This document shows, in pieces, positions 7,840 to 16,659 of a stretch of 64,000 nt of DNA (positions are counted from its first letter, which is position 1; every line of letters begins with the position of its first letter). The stretch is from DAHUXN01 sp963729815 (lineage in GTDB: Bacteria; Acidobacteriota; Terriglobia; Acidiferrales; UBA7541), in NCBI GenBank assembly GCA_963729815.1, contig CAVSPU010000003.1, forward strand, positions 1 through 64,000, written 5' to 3'. The notes beneath the pieces were generated by a model. The model saw only the letters and a program-made list of their open reading frames with translations. It did not search any database and was not told the origin of the DNA. Both the position numbers and the translations under genes were made by a program.

Positions 7840-8017
7840 TACTCCCGTCTCTCTCTCTTCTCTTTCGGAAGAGAAAAATAAACCCCTCTGATAAGCCCCG
7901 TTTTATGCGGGTAGAACGATGATTTGTGTTCTTGGAAAAATGCGCATGCTTGGAAACTGTCAAACACCTTTCTATGCTGACGCAAGATAACGAAAGCCAA
8001 ACAGAATCGAGGGGCCG

Positions 8018-8572
8018 ATGAAGAGCCGAAGAGAAAATCAGAAACGACAATCAAGAATACCCGCACGCAAAAGACTTGGTATGCCCCGAACCGCCAAACA
8101 GTTCTTCAGTAAACCACAAGAGTTTCAGGAGACATGGACTGCGGTAACGCATGTCATCTCGAAAATGCGAGCCGACCGTTTATCTCTTCGCGAAGCCTCG
8201 CGCGAGTTTGGCCTTGATCCTCGTGTGGTGGCCCGGCTCGGCAAGTCAGCGTTGCGGAAGCGGACAAATGGCCAGTACGTCGCGAAACGCAGCGACAAGC
8301 TCTTGCGGATTCTGGCAATTCCTACAGCCGATGGCGTGCGCGAAATCGCGATCCGGGATTCGCGCCAAGCAACTGCCCTCGGAGAGTATTGGGCCGCCGT
8401 CCAGAAGTACTTACAAACTGGCGACGCTTCAGGCTTAAAGAAATTCCGTCGCAAGCGCATCACTGATGCGAGCGGTAGGCGCGTGCCGCTAATCACAGAC
8501 CAAGCTGAATTAGATCGGCTCGGCTCTGCTGGTGTGCTTTCGTTTGAATCACTTTACGCAAAGGTCGCCTGA
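8018..8572 (+). CDS. likely HTH DNA-binding protein of the casposon-like locus
   Basis: The product has 184 residues, is strongly basic, and carries a central helix-turn-helix-like stretch (SLREASREFGLDPRVVARLG, about residues 56-76). The later part, with KFRRKRITDASGRRVPLITD and SFESLYAKVA, is unrecognised. The upstream start has GAGGGG only 3 bases before it, so a later ATG (MPRTAKQFF, 8081) is possible. It ends directly before the HNH gene, implying one transcript. HTH proteins are regular casposon members. The DNA-binding call is from pattern only. Confidence 0.6.
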   Translation: MKSRRENQKRQSRIPARKRLGMPRTAKQFFSKPQEFQETWTAVTHVISKMRADRLSLREASREFGLDPRVVARLGKSALRKRTNGQYVAKRSDKLLRILAIPTADGVREIAIRDSRQATALGEYWAAVQKYLQTGDASGLKKFRRKRITDASGRRVPLITDQAELDRLGSAGVLSFESLYAKVA

Positions 8573-9070
8573 TTGAGAAGAAAGTCACAAATTCGCGATC
8601 CGATTGCGGCGTATCAGCGCAAAGCCGTTGCCGTCCGCCGCGTCGGACAGGATGCGCAATGTGCGTGCGGGGAATCGCGCCCTGAAGCACTTTTGAGTGA
8701 AAGGAATCCGGCAATCTGTGCTGCCTGTGATCGAGAAAAATCGGCAAGACAAACTCTAGACCGACATCACGTGGCGGGCAAGGCGAACAGCCCGATCACA
8801 ATTTCAGTTGCGGTTAACGATCATCGCGCCCGACTCAGCACCGATCAGTACGATTGGCCGAAGCAAACGCGGGAAAATCCGAATGGCAGCCCGCTATTGA
8901 TTGCCGCTGCGTCTGTTCGCGGATTTGCTGAAACTCTTTTCTACCTGATTGAGAAATTCCTGCTCTGGATTCCCGAAATGCTGGAAGTCCTCGATGGCCT
9001 GCTAGTCGAAAAGCTCGGCCCGAAATGGTGGATCGGTACTCCGATGGAGAAATATGCCCGAAGACGCTAA
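8573..9070 (+). CDS. HNH-type endonuclease-like protein
   Basis: The product has 165 residues. CACGE (Cys30, Cys32) and CAACDREK (Cys49, Cys52) form a likely zinc knuckle before LDRHHVAGKANSP (His65, His66) and AVNDHRARLS (Asn82, His84), the D-H-H...N...H spacing of compact HNH nucleases. A hydrophobic helical C-terminus (about residues 109-145) follows. The TTG start abuts the previous stop codon, with AAAGG about 8 bases upstream, and the 3' end overlaps the polymerase gene by 17 bases, so expression is probably coupled. HNH nucleases recur in casposons. Catalytic competence is not proven. Confidence 0.68.
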   Translation: MRRKSQIRDPIAAYQRKAVAVRRVGQDAQCACGESRPEALLSERNPAICAACDREKSARQTLDRHHVAGKANSPITISVAVNDHRARLSTDQYDWPKQTRENPNGSPLLIAAASVRGFAETLFYLIEKFLLWIPEMLEVLDGLLVEKLGPKWWIGTPMEKYARRR

Positions 9071-12000
9071 GAACAAACCGTCTAAGACATTACTCGCGCT
9101 TGCAGTCCGTGTTTACCCGGAACCAAAAGGTGAGAAGCAAAATGATCGCCCGCCGAGGCACTGGCGCTGTCCAGATGCAATGTTCGTGTTCGACACAGAA
9201 ACACGGACGGACGCAGCGCAGCGCCTTACCTTTGGCAGCTACCGATTCATTGTTGCGGGTGAATGCCTCGAAGAGGGGCTGTTCTATGCGGACGATTTAC
9301 CAGAGACGGATTTAGTCATCCTGAAGAGTTATGTCGAAACACACCAAACGGATGTATTCGAGAGTAGCAATCGAGCCAGTGACGAAGGCAATCGGCAGCT
9401 TCGTCTTCTGAGCCTTCCCGAGTTGTTGGATAGATTGTATTTGGCTGCCTACAAGGGACGCTGCCTGCTCGTTGGATTCAATCTCCCTTTCGATTTCTCC
9501 CGCCTCGCATATGACGTTTTGCCCGCGCGTGGACGGTTTGCGGGAGGTTTTTCGTTGGGAATCTGGCAGTACATCGACAATGAAGGCCAAAAGTGCCGAA
9601 ATAAGTTCCGACCAAGGATTGGGGTCAAACACATCGATAGCAAGCGGGCACTGAAGGGCTTCACTGGGCGCGACGAGCCTGACGAGACAGACCTGATCCC
9701 CGAACACTCTGAAACAGGCAAGCCGGAAGACGGCTACAAGTTCCGTGGTCACTTCTTGGATTTGCGCACAGTCGCGTTTGCGTTGACGGACAAAGGCCAC
9801 TCTCTAAAATCCGCATGCGAAGATTTTGGAGTAAAGCATCCGAAGGAACGGGCGGAACGGCACGGCCAGGTTACAGAGGATTACATCGACTACAACCGGC
9901 GCGATGTTCTTGCAACGTCGGAATTAGCCTTAAGACTGCTGGAAGAATATGACAGGCACGACCTTTGCCTCCAGCCAACGAAAGCCTATTCGCCCGCCTC
10001 CATTGGCAAGGCCTATCTGCACGAAATGGGCATAGAGCCGATCCTCAAACGACAGTCCGATTTTCCCAAGAAATATCTCGGCTATGCACAGTCCGCATTT
10101 TTCGGCGGACGGACCAGCGCCCATATTCGTAAAGCTGCGATGCCGGTTGTTTACACCGATTTTCGTTCCATGTATCCCACGGTCAACAGCAACATGAAGC
10201 TTTGGCGTTTTGTGATTGCCGGAGAAATCAGGGTAGTAGACCACTGCCAAGAGGAAATTGTTCAATTTCTCAGCGAGCTGAAAGCGCACCCCGTCAAGCT
10301 GTTTAAGCCGGAAACCTGGGAACGCATGCCCGCATTCGTAAAGCTCATTCCCGACCGCGACATTTTGCCTTGCCGGAGCCGCTACAACGCGGCCAGTCGT
10401 GATTGGCAGGTGGGCGTGAATTATCTCTATTCCGAGAAAAACAATCCCGATCATGCGCTGTGGTTTTCGCTGCCAGATGTGATTGTTTCAATTCTCTTAA
10501 CCGGAAAGATTCCCGAGATAGTTGATGCGTTTCGAATTGAAGCGCACGGAATTCTGCCGGACCTCAAATCCGTGAAGCTGCGGCGCGCGGTTGAGGTCGA
10601 TCCTACGACCCAAGATTTTTTCAAAGTTGTCATCGAAGAGCGCCAGCGACTGTCCGGGCGCTCAGACCTCTCCGAAACCGAGAACGAACGGCTTAATTTG
10701 GCCCTCAAAGTCCTCGCGAATGCCGCTAGCTATGGAATCTACGCGGAAATGATTCGCCAGGAATCGGACAAACAAATCAAAACAACATGTTACGGCATCG
10801 ACGAGGACCCGTTTGTTTGTAAGGCGGTGCATCCTGAAGTGCCCGGTGAATATTGCTTTCCGCCGCTCGCATCCCTGATTACCGGGGCGGCCCGGTTGAT
10901 GCTAGCCTTGCTGGAGTACGCCGTTACCGAATTGGGCGGTACCTACGCAATGGAAGACACCGATTCCATGGCGATTGTCGCGACTGAGAATGGCGGATTC
11001 GTCCCCTGCCCTGGCGGACCGATTCGAACAGAGGATGACCGCGAAGCTGTAAAAGCACTGTCTTGGACAGAGGTCCAGGGGATCGTAAAGCGATTTGAGG
11101 CGCTAAATCCCTACGAACAGGATGCAGTGCCCGGATCGATCCTGAAAATTGAGAAAGATAACTTCGATCCCGCAACAAATAAACAGCGACAGCTTTATTG
11201 CGTCGCCATTTCCGCGAAACGATATGTGCCTTTTCTGAAAGATGAGCGCGGGAATCCCATTCTTCTTAAAAAAGGCGTCAACAACAACAAAGACAGGTGG
11301 TCGGAGCACGGCCTGGGGCACCTGCTCAACCCGATTGACCCCGAAAGTGAGGACCGCAAATGGATTGGGCAGGTGTGGCTGAATATTAATCAAAAAACGC
11401 TCGGCTTGCCCACAAAACATTTGGAATTTGAAAATCTTCCTGCAATTGGACGCATTACCGTTAGCAGCCCCGCCGTCCGGCGGCCCTTTGCAAAATTCAA
11501 CGAAGAAAAAGAATACGCTGATCAAATTAAGCCTTTCAATTTTCTTTTATCGTGCCACGTAAATTCTTTCGGTCATCCAATCGGGGCCGATCCTGAAAAG
11601 TTTCATTTAATTGCGCCATACGAGTCGGATTCCAGGCGTTGGTTGAAAATGAAATGGATCGATCAATATTCCGGCAAAAAATACGGCATCACGACAGACG
11701 GCTATTTTGGCGACCGGCGAAATGTACGTGTAAAAACGTACGGAGACGTTCTTACGGAATATGAATTTCACCCAGAAACAAAAAATGCGGATGCAGAGGG
11801 AAATCCATCTGGAAAACAAACGATTGGTTTATTGCAAAGGCGGCATGTTCGCATCGATCAAACAAAATACATTGGAAAAGAATCCAACCTCATCGAGGAC
11901 GTAGAATCTGGATTGGTTCATTCGGAAACGGATGTTTACACGGAATATGTCGATCCGAGGCGCGATGAGTGGCAAACAAAAATATTGCCTGCGTTAAAAC

Positions 12001-12140
12001 AAATACCGCTCAGCCAACTCGTGGAATTAAGCGGGATGTCACCCAGCGCTCTTAAAGAATTGCGGGCGGGGCGAAGCAGGCCACATAAAGAGAACAAGGA
12101 ATTGCTGGTGGCAATTGTCCGAGAACTCAATCCAGTTTGA
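9054..12140 (+). CDS. polB: family B DNA polymerase with 3'-5' exonuclease and C-terminal HTH
   Basis: The product has 1028 residues. Exonuclease motifs: FDTET (Asp47, Glu49), GFNLPFDFSR (about 141-150), YNRRD (280-284). Polymerase motifs: A, YTDFRSMYPTVNSNM (about 367-381); B, KVLANAASYGIYAE (about 552-565); C, AMEDTDSMAIV (about 632-642); then AISAKRYVPF. All catalytic acids are present, so a proofreading polymerase is expected. The last 45 residues or so form an HTH-like unit (LVELSGMSPSALKELRAG) resembling the C-terminus of the neighbouring Cas1. GGAG stands before the ATG, within the HNH gene. In casposons the polymerase replicates the element. Whether it is protein-primed cannot be settled by eye. 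Confidence 0.9.
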   Translation: MPEDAKNKPSKTLLALAVRVYPEPKGEKQNDRPPRHWRCPDAMFVFDTETRTDAAQRLTFGSYRFIVAGECLEEGLFYADDLPETDLVILKSYVETHQTDVFESSNRASDEGNRQLRLLSLPELLDRLYLAAYKGRCLLVGFNLPFDFSRLAYDVLPARGRFAGGFSLGIWQYIDNEGQKCRNKFRPRIGVKHIDSKRALKGFTGRDEPDETDLIPEHSETGKPEDGYKFRGHFLDLRTVAFALTDKGHSLKSACEDFGVKHPKERAERHGQVTEDYIDYNRRDVLATSELALRLLEEYDRHDLCLQPTKAYSPASIGKAYLHEMGIEPILKRQSDFPKKYLGYAQSAFFGGRTSAHIRKAAMPVVYTDFRSMYPTVNSNMKLWRFVIAGEIRVVDHCQEEIVQFLSELKAHPVKLFKPETWERMPAFVKLIPDRDILPCRSRYNAASRDWQVGVNYLYSEKNNPDHALWFSLPDVIVSILLTGKIPEIVDAFRIEAHGILPDLKSVKLRRAVEVDPTTQDFFKVVIEERQRLSGRSDLSETENERLNLALKVLANAASYGIYAEMIRQESDKQIKTTCYGIDEDPFVCKAVHPEVPGEYCFPPLASLITGAARLMLALLEYAVTELGGTYAMEDTDSMAIVATENGGFVPCPGGPIRTEDDREAVKALSWTEVQGIVKRFEALNPYEQDAVPGSILKIEKDNFDPATNKQRQLYCVAISAKRYVPFLKDERGNPILLKKGVNNNKDRWSEHGLGHLLNPIDPESEDRKWIGQVWLNINQKTLGLPTKHLEFENLPAIGRITVSSPAVRRPFAKFNEEKEYADQIKPFNFLLSCHVNSFGHPIGADPEKFHLIAPYESDSRRWLKMKWIDQYSGKKYGITTDGYFGDRRNVRVKTYGDVLTEYEFHPETKNADAEGNPSGKQTIGLLQRRHVRIDQTKYIGKESNLIEDVESGLVHSETDVYTEYVDPRRDEWQTKILPALKQIPLSQLVELSGMSPSALKELRAGRSRPHKENKELLVAIVRELNPV

Positions 12141-12196
12141 GAATGATTTGGCAGTGGCCCTCTCAACCCATATTTATCGGGTCATCGATCTCTTGA

Positions 12197-13021
12197 ATGA
12201 ATGTTCGAATGCCGTTACTATCGCCGCAACAATATATGCTCCCATTGCGCGTACATTGGGCCAATACAGACTTCGGCGAGAAGGTCATCATTGTGATGAT
12301 CGCTGCCGAAATTCTCTTAGGTCTTTTGGGTCTTTTCTTGACCTTCAACGAGGGGCATGCTCAGGACCTCGCCTTGCAAGGCATTTTGTCTGCCCAAAAG
12401 CAAGTAGATGCGGATCTTGGCGTCTTGAACGGGTCAGTTGTCAGGCAGATGGGAGAACAGCAAGACGCGTTTAATAAAATGAATAAGATCCTGACGAATT
12501 CGTTGACGGTGTCAGAACGTGCCGCCGCAACCGCCAACAGGAGTTCCGAAGAATCCTTGCGGGCTTATTTAGCCATAACTGTTACCTCAGATGTTTTGGA
12601 CCCTAATAAGAAGGCATCCGTCACGCTGCAAGCTCTCAACACAGGCCATACACCTGCGATAAATATGTTGCTTCGAGTGCTCATGGTCCGAGCGAAAAAC
12701 ATTGAAATGGCCCATCAAATCGCTGTTGAAGCCAAACTCTACGACAGTTCGGCGCGCTTCTTAGGGCAAACAGGAAGCAAATCTGTTGCCTTTTCTGGTA
12801 TTCCCGTTACAGCGACTGCGGAATCCACAGATCCTTTATCGGAAGAGGCGTATTCGCTGATCCTCAATCAATCGTTGTCTGAATACGCGTTCGGATATGC
12901 GGAGTACACCGACGCGTTTGGAAAATTAAGGCGTACGTCAGCATGCTTCTTTTATCTTCCAAGTCAGAAGAAATTCGCGAACTGCGAGAAGTACAATTCG
13001 ATCTCTTTAAGTTCAAAATAG
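12197..13021 (+). CDS. single-pass membrane protein, unknown
   Basis: The product has 274 residues, with one strong transmembrane segment near residues 29-50 (VIIVMIAAEILLGLLGLFLT). A helical, coiled-coil-like stretch of about 75 residues follows (SAQKQVDADLGVLNGSVVRQ, SERAAATANRSSEESLRAY), then a beta-rich C-terminal domain. No family was recognised. It starts 56 bases after the polymerase gene in the same direction, so it may be cargo of the casposon-like element or the first flanking gene. The start is uncertain, since no clear ribosome-binding site precedes the ATG. Confidence 0.6.
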   Translation: MNVRMPLLSPQQYMLPLRVHWANTDFGEKVIIVMIAAEILLGLLGLFLTFNEGHAQDLALQGILSAQKQVDADLGVLNGSVVRQMGEQQDAFNKMNKILTNSLTVSERAAATANRSSEESLRAYLAITVTSDVLDPNKKASVTLQALNTGHTPAINMLLRVLMVRAKNIEMAHQIAVEAKLYDSSARFLGQTGSKSVAFSGIPVTATAESTDPLSEEAYSLILNQSLSEYAFGYAEYTDAFGKLRRTSACFFYLPSQKKFANCEKYNSISLSSK

Positions 13022-13337
13022 ATTTCCGAAGAGGTTAGGCGCCGAAACTTGTCATCTCCATCACCCCTCTCACCCGCGCCCGAGCGCCCGCACCTGCTTC
13101 CGCCTACATCTTGTATGCCGGTCCCGCTGCCACTGCTACATGTGGGAGGGCCGGTTTCGCGCGTCTCTGTATCCTAACCCGCCGGCGGGTTGACGGCGGA
13201 ATGCGGTTCCCCTATACTGGCTTTGGTGTGGGTTGATTGGCTGCGGTTCCCTGCCCTTCCTGTGAGAAACCCCGAAGAGGCATAAGACAGTGAGAAAGGC
13301 CGCGCCCTGCCGCTGCGACTTCCCCTGGGAAAAGTGA
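13022..13337. other. intergenic region before tig; right flank of the island
   Basis: This 316-base gap holds no gene. It contains the GC palindrome CCCGCCGGCGGG (13178-13189) and the tig promoter. The right border of the foreign DNA must lie here or to the left, but no inverted copy of the left end was seen. Confidence 0.55.
13190..13218 (+). promoter_or_regulatory. sigma70-type promoter of tig-clpP-clpX-lon
   Basis: TTGACG (13190-13195), a 17-base spacer and TATACT (13213-13218) form a near-consensus promoter about 120 bases before tig. A 12-base perfect palindrome abuts the -35 box on its upstream side and could bind a regulator. Confidence 0.8.
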
Positions 13338-14627
13338 ATGACTGAAGCGACCTGCCGGCGCGAACTCGAACTAGAGATTCCCGCGGAAGATGTTCAGAAG
13401 ACAAGTGAAAAAATAGCGTGCGATTTGGCGCGCGTGGCTCGCATTCCCGGTTTTCGACCGGGGAAGGCGCCCGTGACGCTCATTCGGCGACGCTTCGCGG
13501 AAGAAATCAAGGGCGAAGTGCTTGAGTCGCTCGTGCCCGAATGCATCGAGCAGGCCCTGACCGAAAAGAAATTGACGCCCGTGACGCGGCCGCAAGTCGA
13601 CAAAGTGGAATTCACCGATGCCGGTCCGCTGAAGTTTCGCGCGGTCTTTGAAGTCCTGCCCGAATTCGAACTGGGCGATTACAAAGGCCTGGAAGTCGAG
13701 GTCGAAGGAATCGAGGTCGGCGACACGGAAGTAAATAAGACGCTCAACGAAATGCGCGAGCGCGCCGCGGCGTATCTCCCCATCGAGGGCCGCCCGGCGC
13801 AGGATGGCGACTACGTGCAAGTGAAGCTGATGGGCACTCCGGCGGGAGGCGGCGATCCGATTCGCGCGGAGAACGTCGTCTGCCATATTGGCGCGGAGGA
13901 AACACTCGAATCGTTCAATCAGAATCTGCGCAGCGCATCCGCCGGCGAGACGAAGCGCTTCGAGACGAAATATCCCGACGATTATACGGATCCGAAACTC
14001 GCAGGCAAGACCTACAACTACGCCCTGGAAATTCGCGCCATCCGCGAAAAGAAATTGCCCGAGCTCAATGACGAATTCGTGAAGGATTTGGGAGAGGGCG
14101 CCGCGGGCGCAAAGACGCTCGAGGAGCTGCGCGGAAAGATACGCGAGAGGCTCGACGCGGCGCGCGAGGAACAGCAAAAGGCTCAGGCGCAGGAGAAAAT
14201 ACTCGAAGAACTGGTGAAGCGGCACGATTTCCCGGTGCCGGAAGCCCTGATCGAACATCAAATGGACGTTCGATTGGAGCGCGTGGTGCGATCACTCACC
14301 CAGCAGGGCGTGGACCCGCGCGCTGTAAACGTGGACTGGGTTTCCATGCGCCAGAGGCAGCATGACCGCGCCGAGCGGGACGTCAAAGCCGAGATCCTGC
14401 TGGACCGCGTCGCCACCGCCGAAAAGATAGAAGTGGGCGACGAAGAGCTGAACAAAGAGATCGCATCGTTTGCCGAACGCAGTGGCGAATCCGCAGCAGC
14501 CGTTCGCGCTCGCTTGACAAAGGAAGGGGCGCTCGATAGGATGAAATCGAAGTTGCGCAGCGATAAAGCAATCGCCTGGCTTCAGCGCACGACTCGAATT
14601 CAAACCATCGCCAAACGTGAAAAATAA
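13338..14627 (+). CDS. tig: trigger factor (ribosome-associated chaperone)
   Basis: The product has 429 residues, normal length. The N-terminal ribosome-docking motif reads GFRPGKAP (38-45). An FKBP-type peptidyl-prolyl isomerase domain spans about 155-245, and a long helical C-terminal domain forms the chaperone arms. It binds L23 at the exit tunnel and shields nascent chains. It is first in the tig-clpP-clpX-lon cluster, linking folding to proteolysis, and follows a consensus promoter. The ATG lacks a strong Shine-Dalgarno, but no better in-frame start was seen. Confidence 0.97.
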   Translation: MTEATCRRELELEIPAEDVQKTSEKIACDLARVARIPGFRPGKAPVTLIRRRFAEEIKGEVLESLVPECIEQALTEKKLTPVTRPQVDKVEFTDAGPLKFRAVFEVLPEFELGDYKGLEVEVEGIEVGDTEVNKTLNEMRERAAAYLPIEGRPAQDGDYVQVKLMGTPAGGGDPIRAENVVCHIGAEETLESFNQNLRSASAGETKRFETKYPDDYTDPKLAGKTYNYALEIRAIREKKLPELNDEFVKDLGEGAAGAKTLEELRGKIRERLDAAREEQQKAQAQEKILEELVKRHDFPVPEALIEHQMDVRLERVVRSLTQQGVDPRAVNVDWVSMRQRQHDRAERDVKAEILLDRVATAEKIEVGDEELNKEIASFAERSGESAAAVRARLTKEGALDRMKSKLRSDKAIAWLQRTTRIQTIAKREK

Positions 14628-14666
14628 TTCCTGGTTCGGACTCCCCAGCGCGCCGGATAAACCCCG

Positions 14667-15287
14667 ATGAGAGACAGGGAATTCCCTTCTTCGCAAGCAA
14701 CCACGCTCGTCCCCATGGTCGTCGAGCAGACGAACCGCGGCGAGCGCGCATACGACATTTACTCGCGGCTGCTGAAGGACCACATCATCTTCATCGGGAC
14801 GCCGATCGACGATCACGTCGCGAACCTGGTGACGGCCCAGCTTCTGTTCTTGGCCGCGGAGGACCCTGAAAAGGACATTTCGATTTACATCAATTCGCCG
14901 GGCGGCGTGATCACCGCAGGGATGGCAATCTACGACACGATGCAGTTCGTGCGGCCCGACGTGGTCACGTATTGCGTGGGCCAGGCGGCCTCCATTGCCG
15001 CGGTTCTGCTTATGGCGGGAACTCCCAAGAAGCGCTACTCGCTCCCGAATTCGCGCATCCTGATTCACCAGCCGTGGCTGAGCGGCCTTTCCGGCCAGGC
15101 GACCGACATCGATATTCACGCCAAGGAAATCCTGCGGACACGGGGAGAGTTGAACAAGCTCATTGCCCATCATACAGGGCAGTCCGTGGAAAAAATCGAG
15201 AAGGATGTCGAGCGCGATTTCATCATGTCGGCGGAACAAGCCAAGGAATACGGCGTCGTTGACGAAATCATCTCCAACGCTCGATAG
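14667..15287 (+). CDS. clpP: ATP-dependent Clp protease proteolytic subunit
   Basis: This is the serine peptidase of the ClpXP complex, 206 residues. The catalytic triad is Ser109 (GQAASIAA, with Ile where Met is common), His134 (ILIHQP) and Asp184 (VERD). The oligomer-contact region SGQATDIDIHAKEIL is typical. It lies 39 bases after tig and about 100 bases before clpX, the usual order for co-expression of protease and unfoldase. The short N-terminal extension before VVEQTNRGERAYDIYSRLL may be a propeptide. Confidence 0.97.
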   Translation: MRDREFPSSQATTLVPMVVEQTNRGERAYDIYSRLLKDHIIFIGTPIDDHVANLVTAQLLFLAAEDPEKDISIYINSPGGVITAGMAIYDTMQFVRPDVVTYCVGQAASIAAVLLMAGTPKKRYSLPNSRILIHQPWLSGLSGQATDIDIHAKEILRTRGELNKLIAHHTGQSVEKIEKDVERDFIMSAEQAKEYGVVDEIISNAR

Positions 15288-15387
15288 TCCGTTCCAAAAG
15301 GTTAGTAGCTAAACCGATGAAAAAGCGCATTGCGGTCGTTCTGCGCCGTAAAATAGCGGTTAAGATTCTTGCCGTACGCAGCTCTGA

Positions 15388-16656
15388 GTGGAGGCGGAAA
15401 ATCCGGTGAAGCGATTCAACCCAGATGAAGCTCTGCACTGTTCCTTCTGCCATAAAACGCAGGAGCAAGTGGAAAAGCTGATCAGCTCGCCTTCGGAATT
15501 TCCGCGGTCGTACATCTGCAACGAGTGCATCAGTGTCTGCCAGCAGATTCTCGAGGAAGAAAAGCGCGAGCAAGCGAGCCCCGTGAACAAGCGCCTGCCG
15601 CGTCCGCCGGAGATCAAGACTTTTCTCGATGGGTACGTCATCGGCCAGGAAAAAACGAAGAAGAAGCTTGCGGTGGCCGTCTACAATCATTACAAGCGCA
15701 TTTTCCTGAACCGCCAGCCAAGCGACGTTGAGCTGACGAAGTCCAATATTCTGCTCATCGGCCCCACGGGCACGGGCAAGACTCTCTTAGCGCAAACCCT
15801 TTCGCGCATGCTCGAAGTTCCTTTTGCGATCGTGGACGCCACGACCCTGACGGAAGCCGGCTACGTTGGCGAAGATGTGGAAAATATTATTTTGAAGCTG
15901 CTGCAGGCCGCGGATGGCGACGTACAGAAAGCCCAGCAAGGCATCATTTATATCGACGAAATCGATAAGATTTCCAAGAAGGACGAGAATCCGTCCATCA
16001 CGCGTGACGTTTCCGGCGAAGGCGTGCAACAGGCGCTCTTGAAGATTCTCGAGGGCACAACGGCCAACGTTCCGCCGCAGGGCGGTCGCAAGCATCCACA
16101 TCAGGAATTCACGCCCGTGGACACGACCAATATTCTCTTTATTTGCGGTGGCGCATTTGTGGGAATGGAAAAAATCATCGAGCGCCGCATTGGGCAGAAA
16201 TCGCTTGGATTCCACGCCGATGTGCAGCCTTCGACGCCCTCGCGCCGCAATATCGAGGTTCTCGAGCAAGCGCAGCCCACGGATTTGATTCGCTATGGAT
16301 TGATTCCGGAATTTGTGGGCCGCCTGCCGGTGGTCGGCGTTCTTGGCGATTTGGACAAATCGGCTCTTATCCGGATTCTCCAGGAACCCAAGAACGCGCT
16401 CATTCGCCAGTACCAAAAGCTGTTCGAGTTCGAAAATGTTCGGCTCAAGTTCACCGACGACGCTTTGGAAACCGTGGCGGAGCTGGCCCTGCAGCGCAAG
16501 GTAGGCGCACGGGGCCTGCGAATGATCCTGGAAGATTTGATGCTCGACCTCATGTACCACCTCCCCTCTCAGCGGAAACTGCGCGACTTCATTGTGACTG
16601 CGGAAATGGTCAAGAGCCGGGAGATAAACTGGAGCTTGCTCGAGAAAGCGGGCTAG
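15388..16656 (+). CDS. clpX: Clp protease ATP-binding subunit ClpX
   Basis: This AAA+ unfoldase has 422 residues from the GTG at 15388. A zinc-binding domain (Cys18, 21, 44, 47) precedes the AAA+ module with Walker A GPTGTGKT (125-132) and Walker B IIYIDE (186-191). The ClpP-docking loop reads SLGF where many homologues have IGF. A second GTG at 15406 has GGAGG upstream at usable spacing and would give a protein starting KRFNPDEALHCSF, closer to typical ClpX; the start is therefore unsettled. It delivers unfolded substrates to ClpP. Confidence 0.97.
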   Translation: MEAENPVKRFNPDEALHCSFCHKTQEQVEKLISSPSEFPRSYICNECISVCQQILEEEKREQASPVNKRLPRPPEIKTFLDGYVIGQEKTKKKLAVAVYNHYKRIFLNRQPSDVELTKSNILLIGPTGTGKTLLAQTLSRMLEVPFAIVDATTLTEAGYVGEDVENIILKLLQAADGDVQKAQQGIIYIDEIDKISKKDENPSITRDVSGEGVQQALLKILEGTTANVPPQGGRKHPHQEFTPVDTTNILFICGGAFVGMEKIIERRIGQKSLGFHADVQPSTPSRRNIEVLEQAQPTDLIRYGLIPEFVGRLPVVGVLGDLDKSALIRILQEPKNALIRQYQKLFEFENVRLKFTDDALETVAELALQRKVGARGLRMILEDLMLDLMYHLPSQRKLRDFIVTAEMVKSREINWSLLEKAG

Positions 16657-16659
16657 CCC

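Larger units (their letters stand above)
5260..12140. mobile_element. casposon-like locus (solo Cas1 + HTH + HNH + family B DNA polymerase)
   Basis: The set comprises a leftward Cas1 and, divergently, an unknown protein, an HTH-type protein, an HNH-type protein and a family B polymerase whose frame overlaps the HNH gene. Casposons are self-replicating transposons defined by this set, with Cas1 as integrase. No cas2, effector gene or CRISPR array was seen, which argues against a CRISPR-Cas locus. The coordinates cover the genes only; terminal inverted repeats and target duplication were not found by eye, and the right end may lie beyond 12140. The polymerase cluster has many AT-rich codons compared with the flanking chromosome, consistent with transfer. 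Confidence 0.72.

Noticed and set aside
7858..7875. Hairpin TTCTCTT-TCGG-AAGAGAA as a terminator after the 7003-7839 gene
   Set aside because: It is AT-rich with short arms, and no T-run follows on either strand.
5260..13021. CRISPR-Cas adaptation module
   Set aside because: No repeat-spacer array, cas2, cas4 or effector gene was seen in the whole window, and the linked polymerase and HNH genes fit a casposon better.
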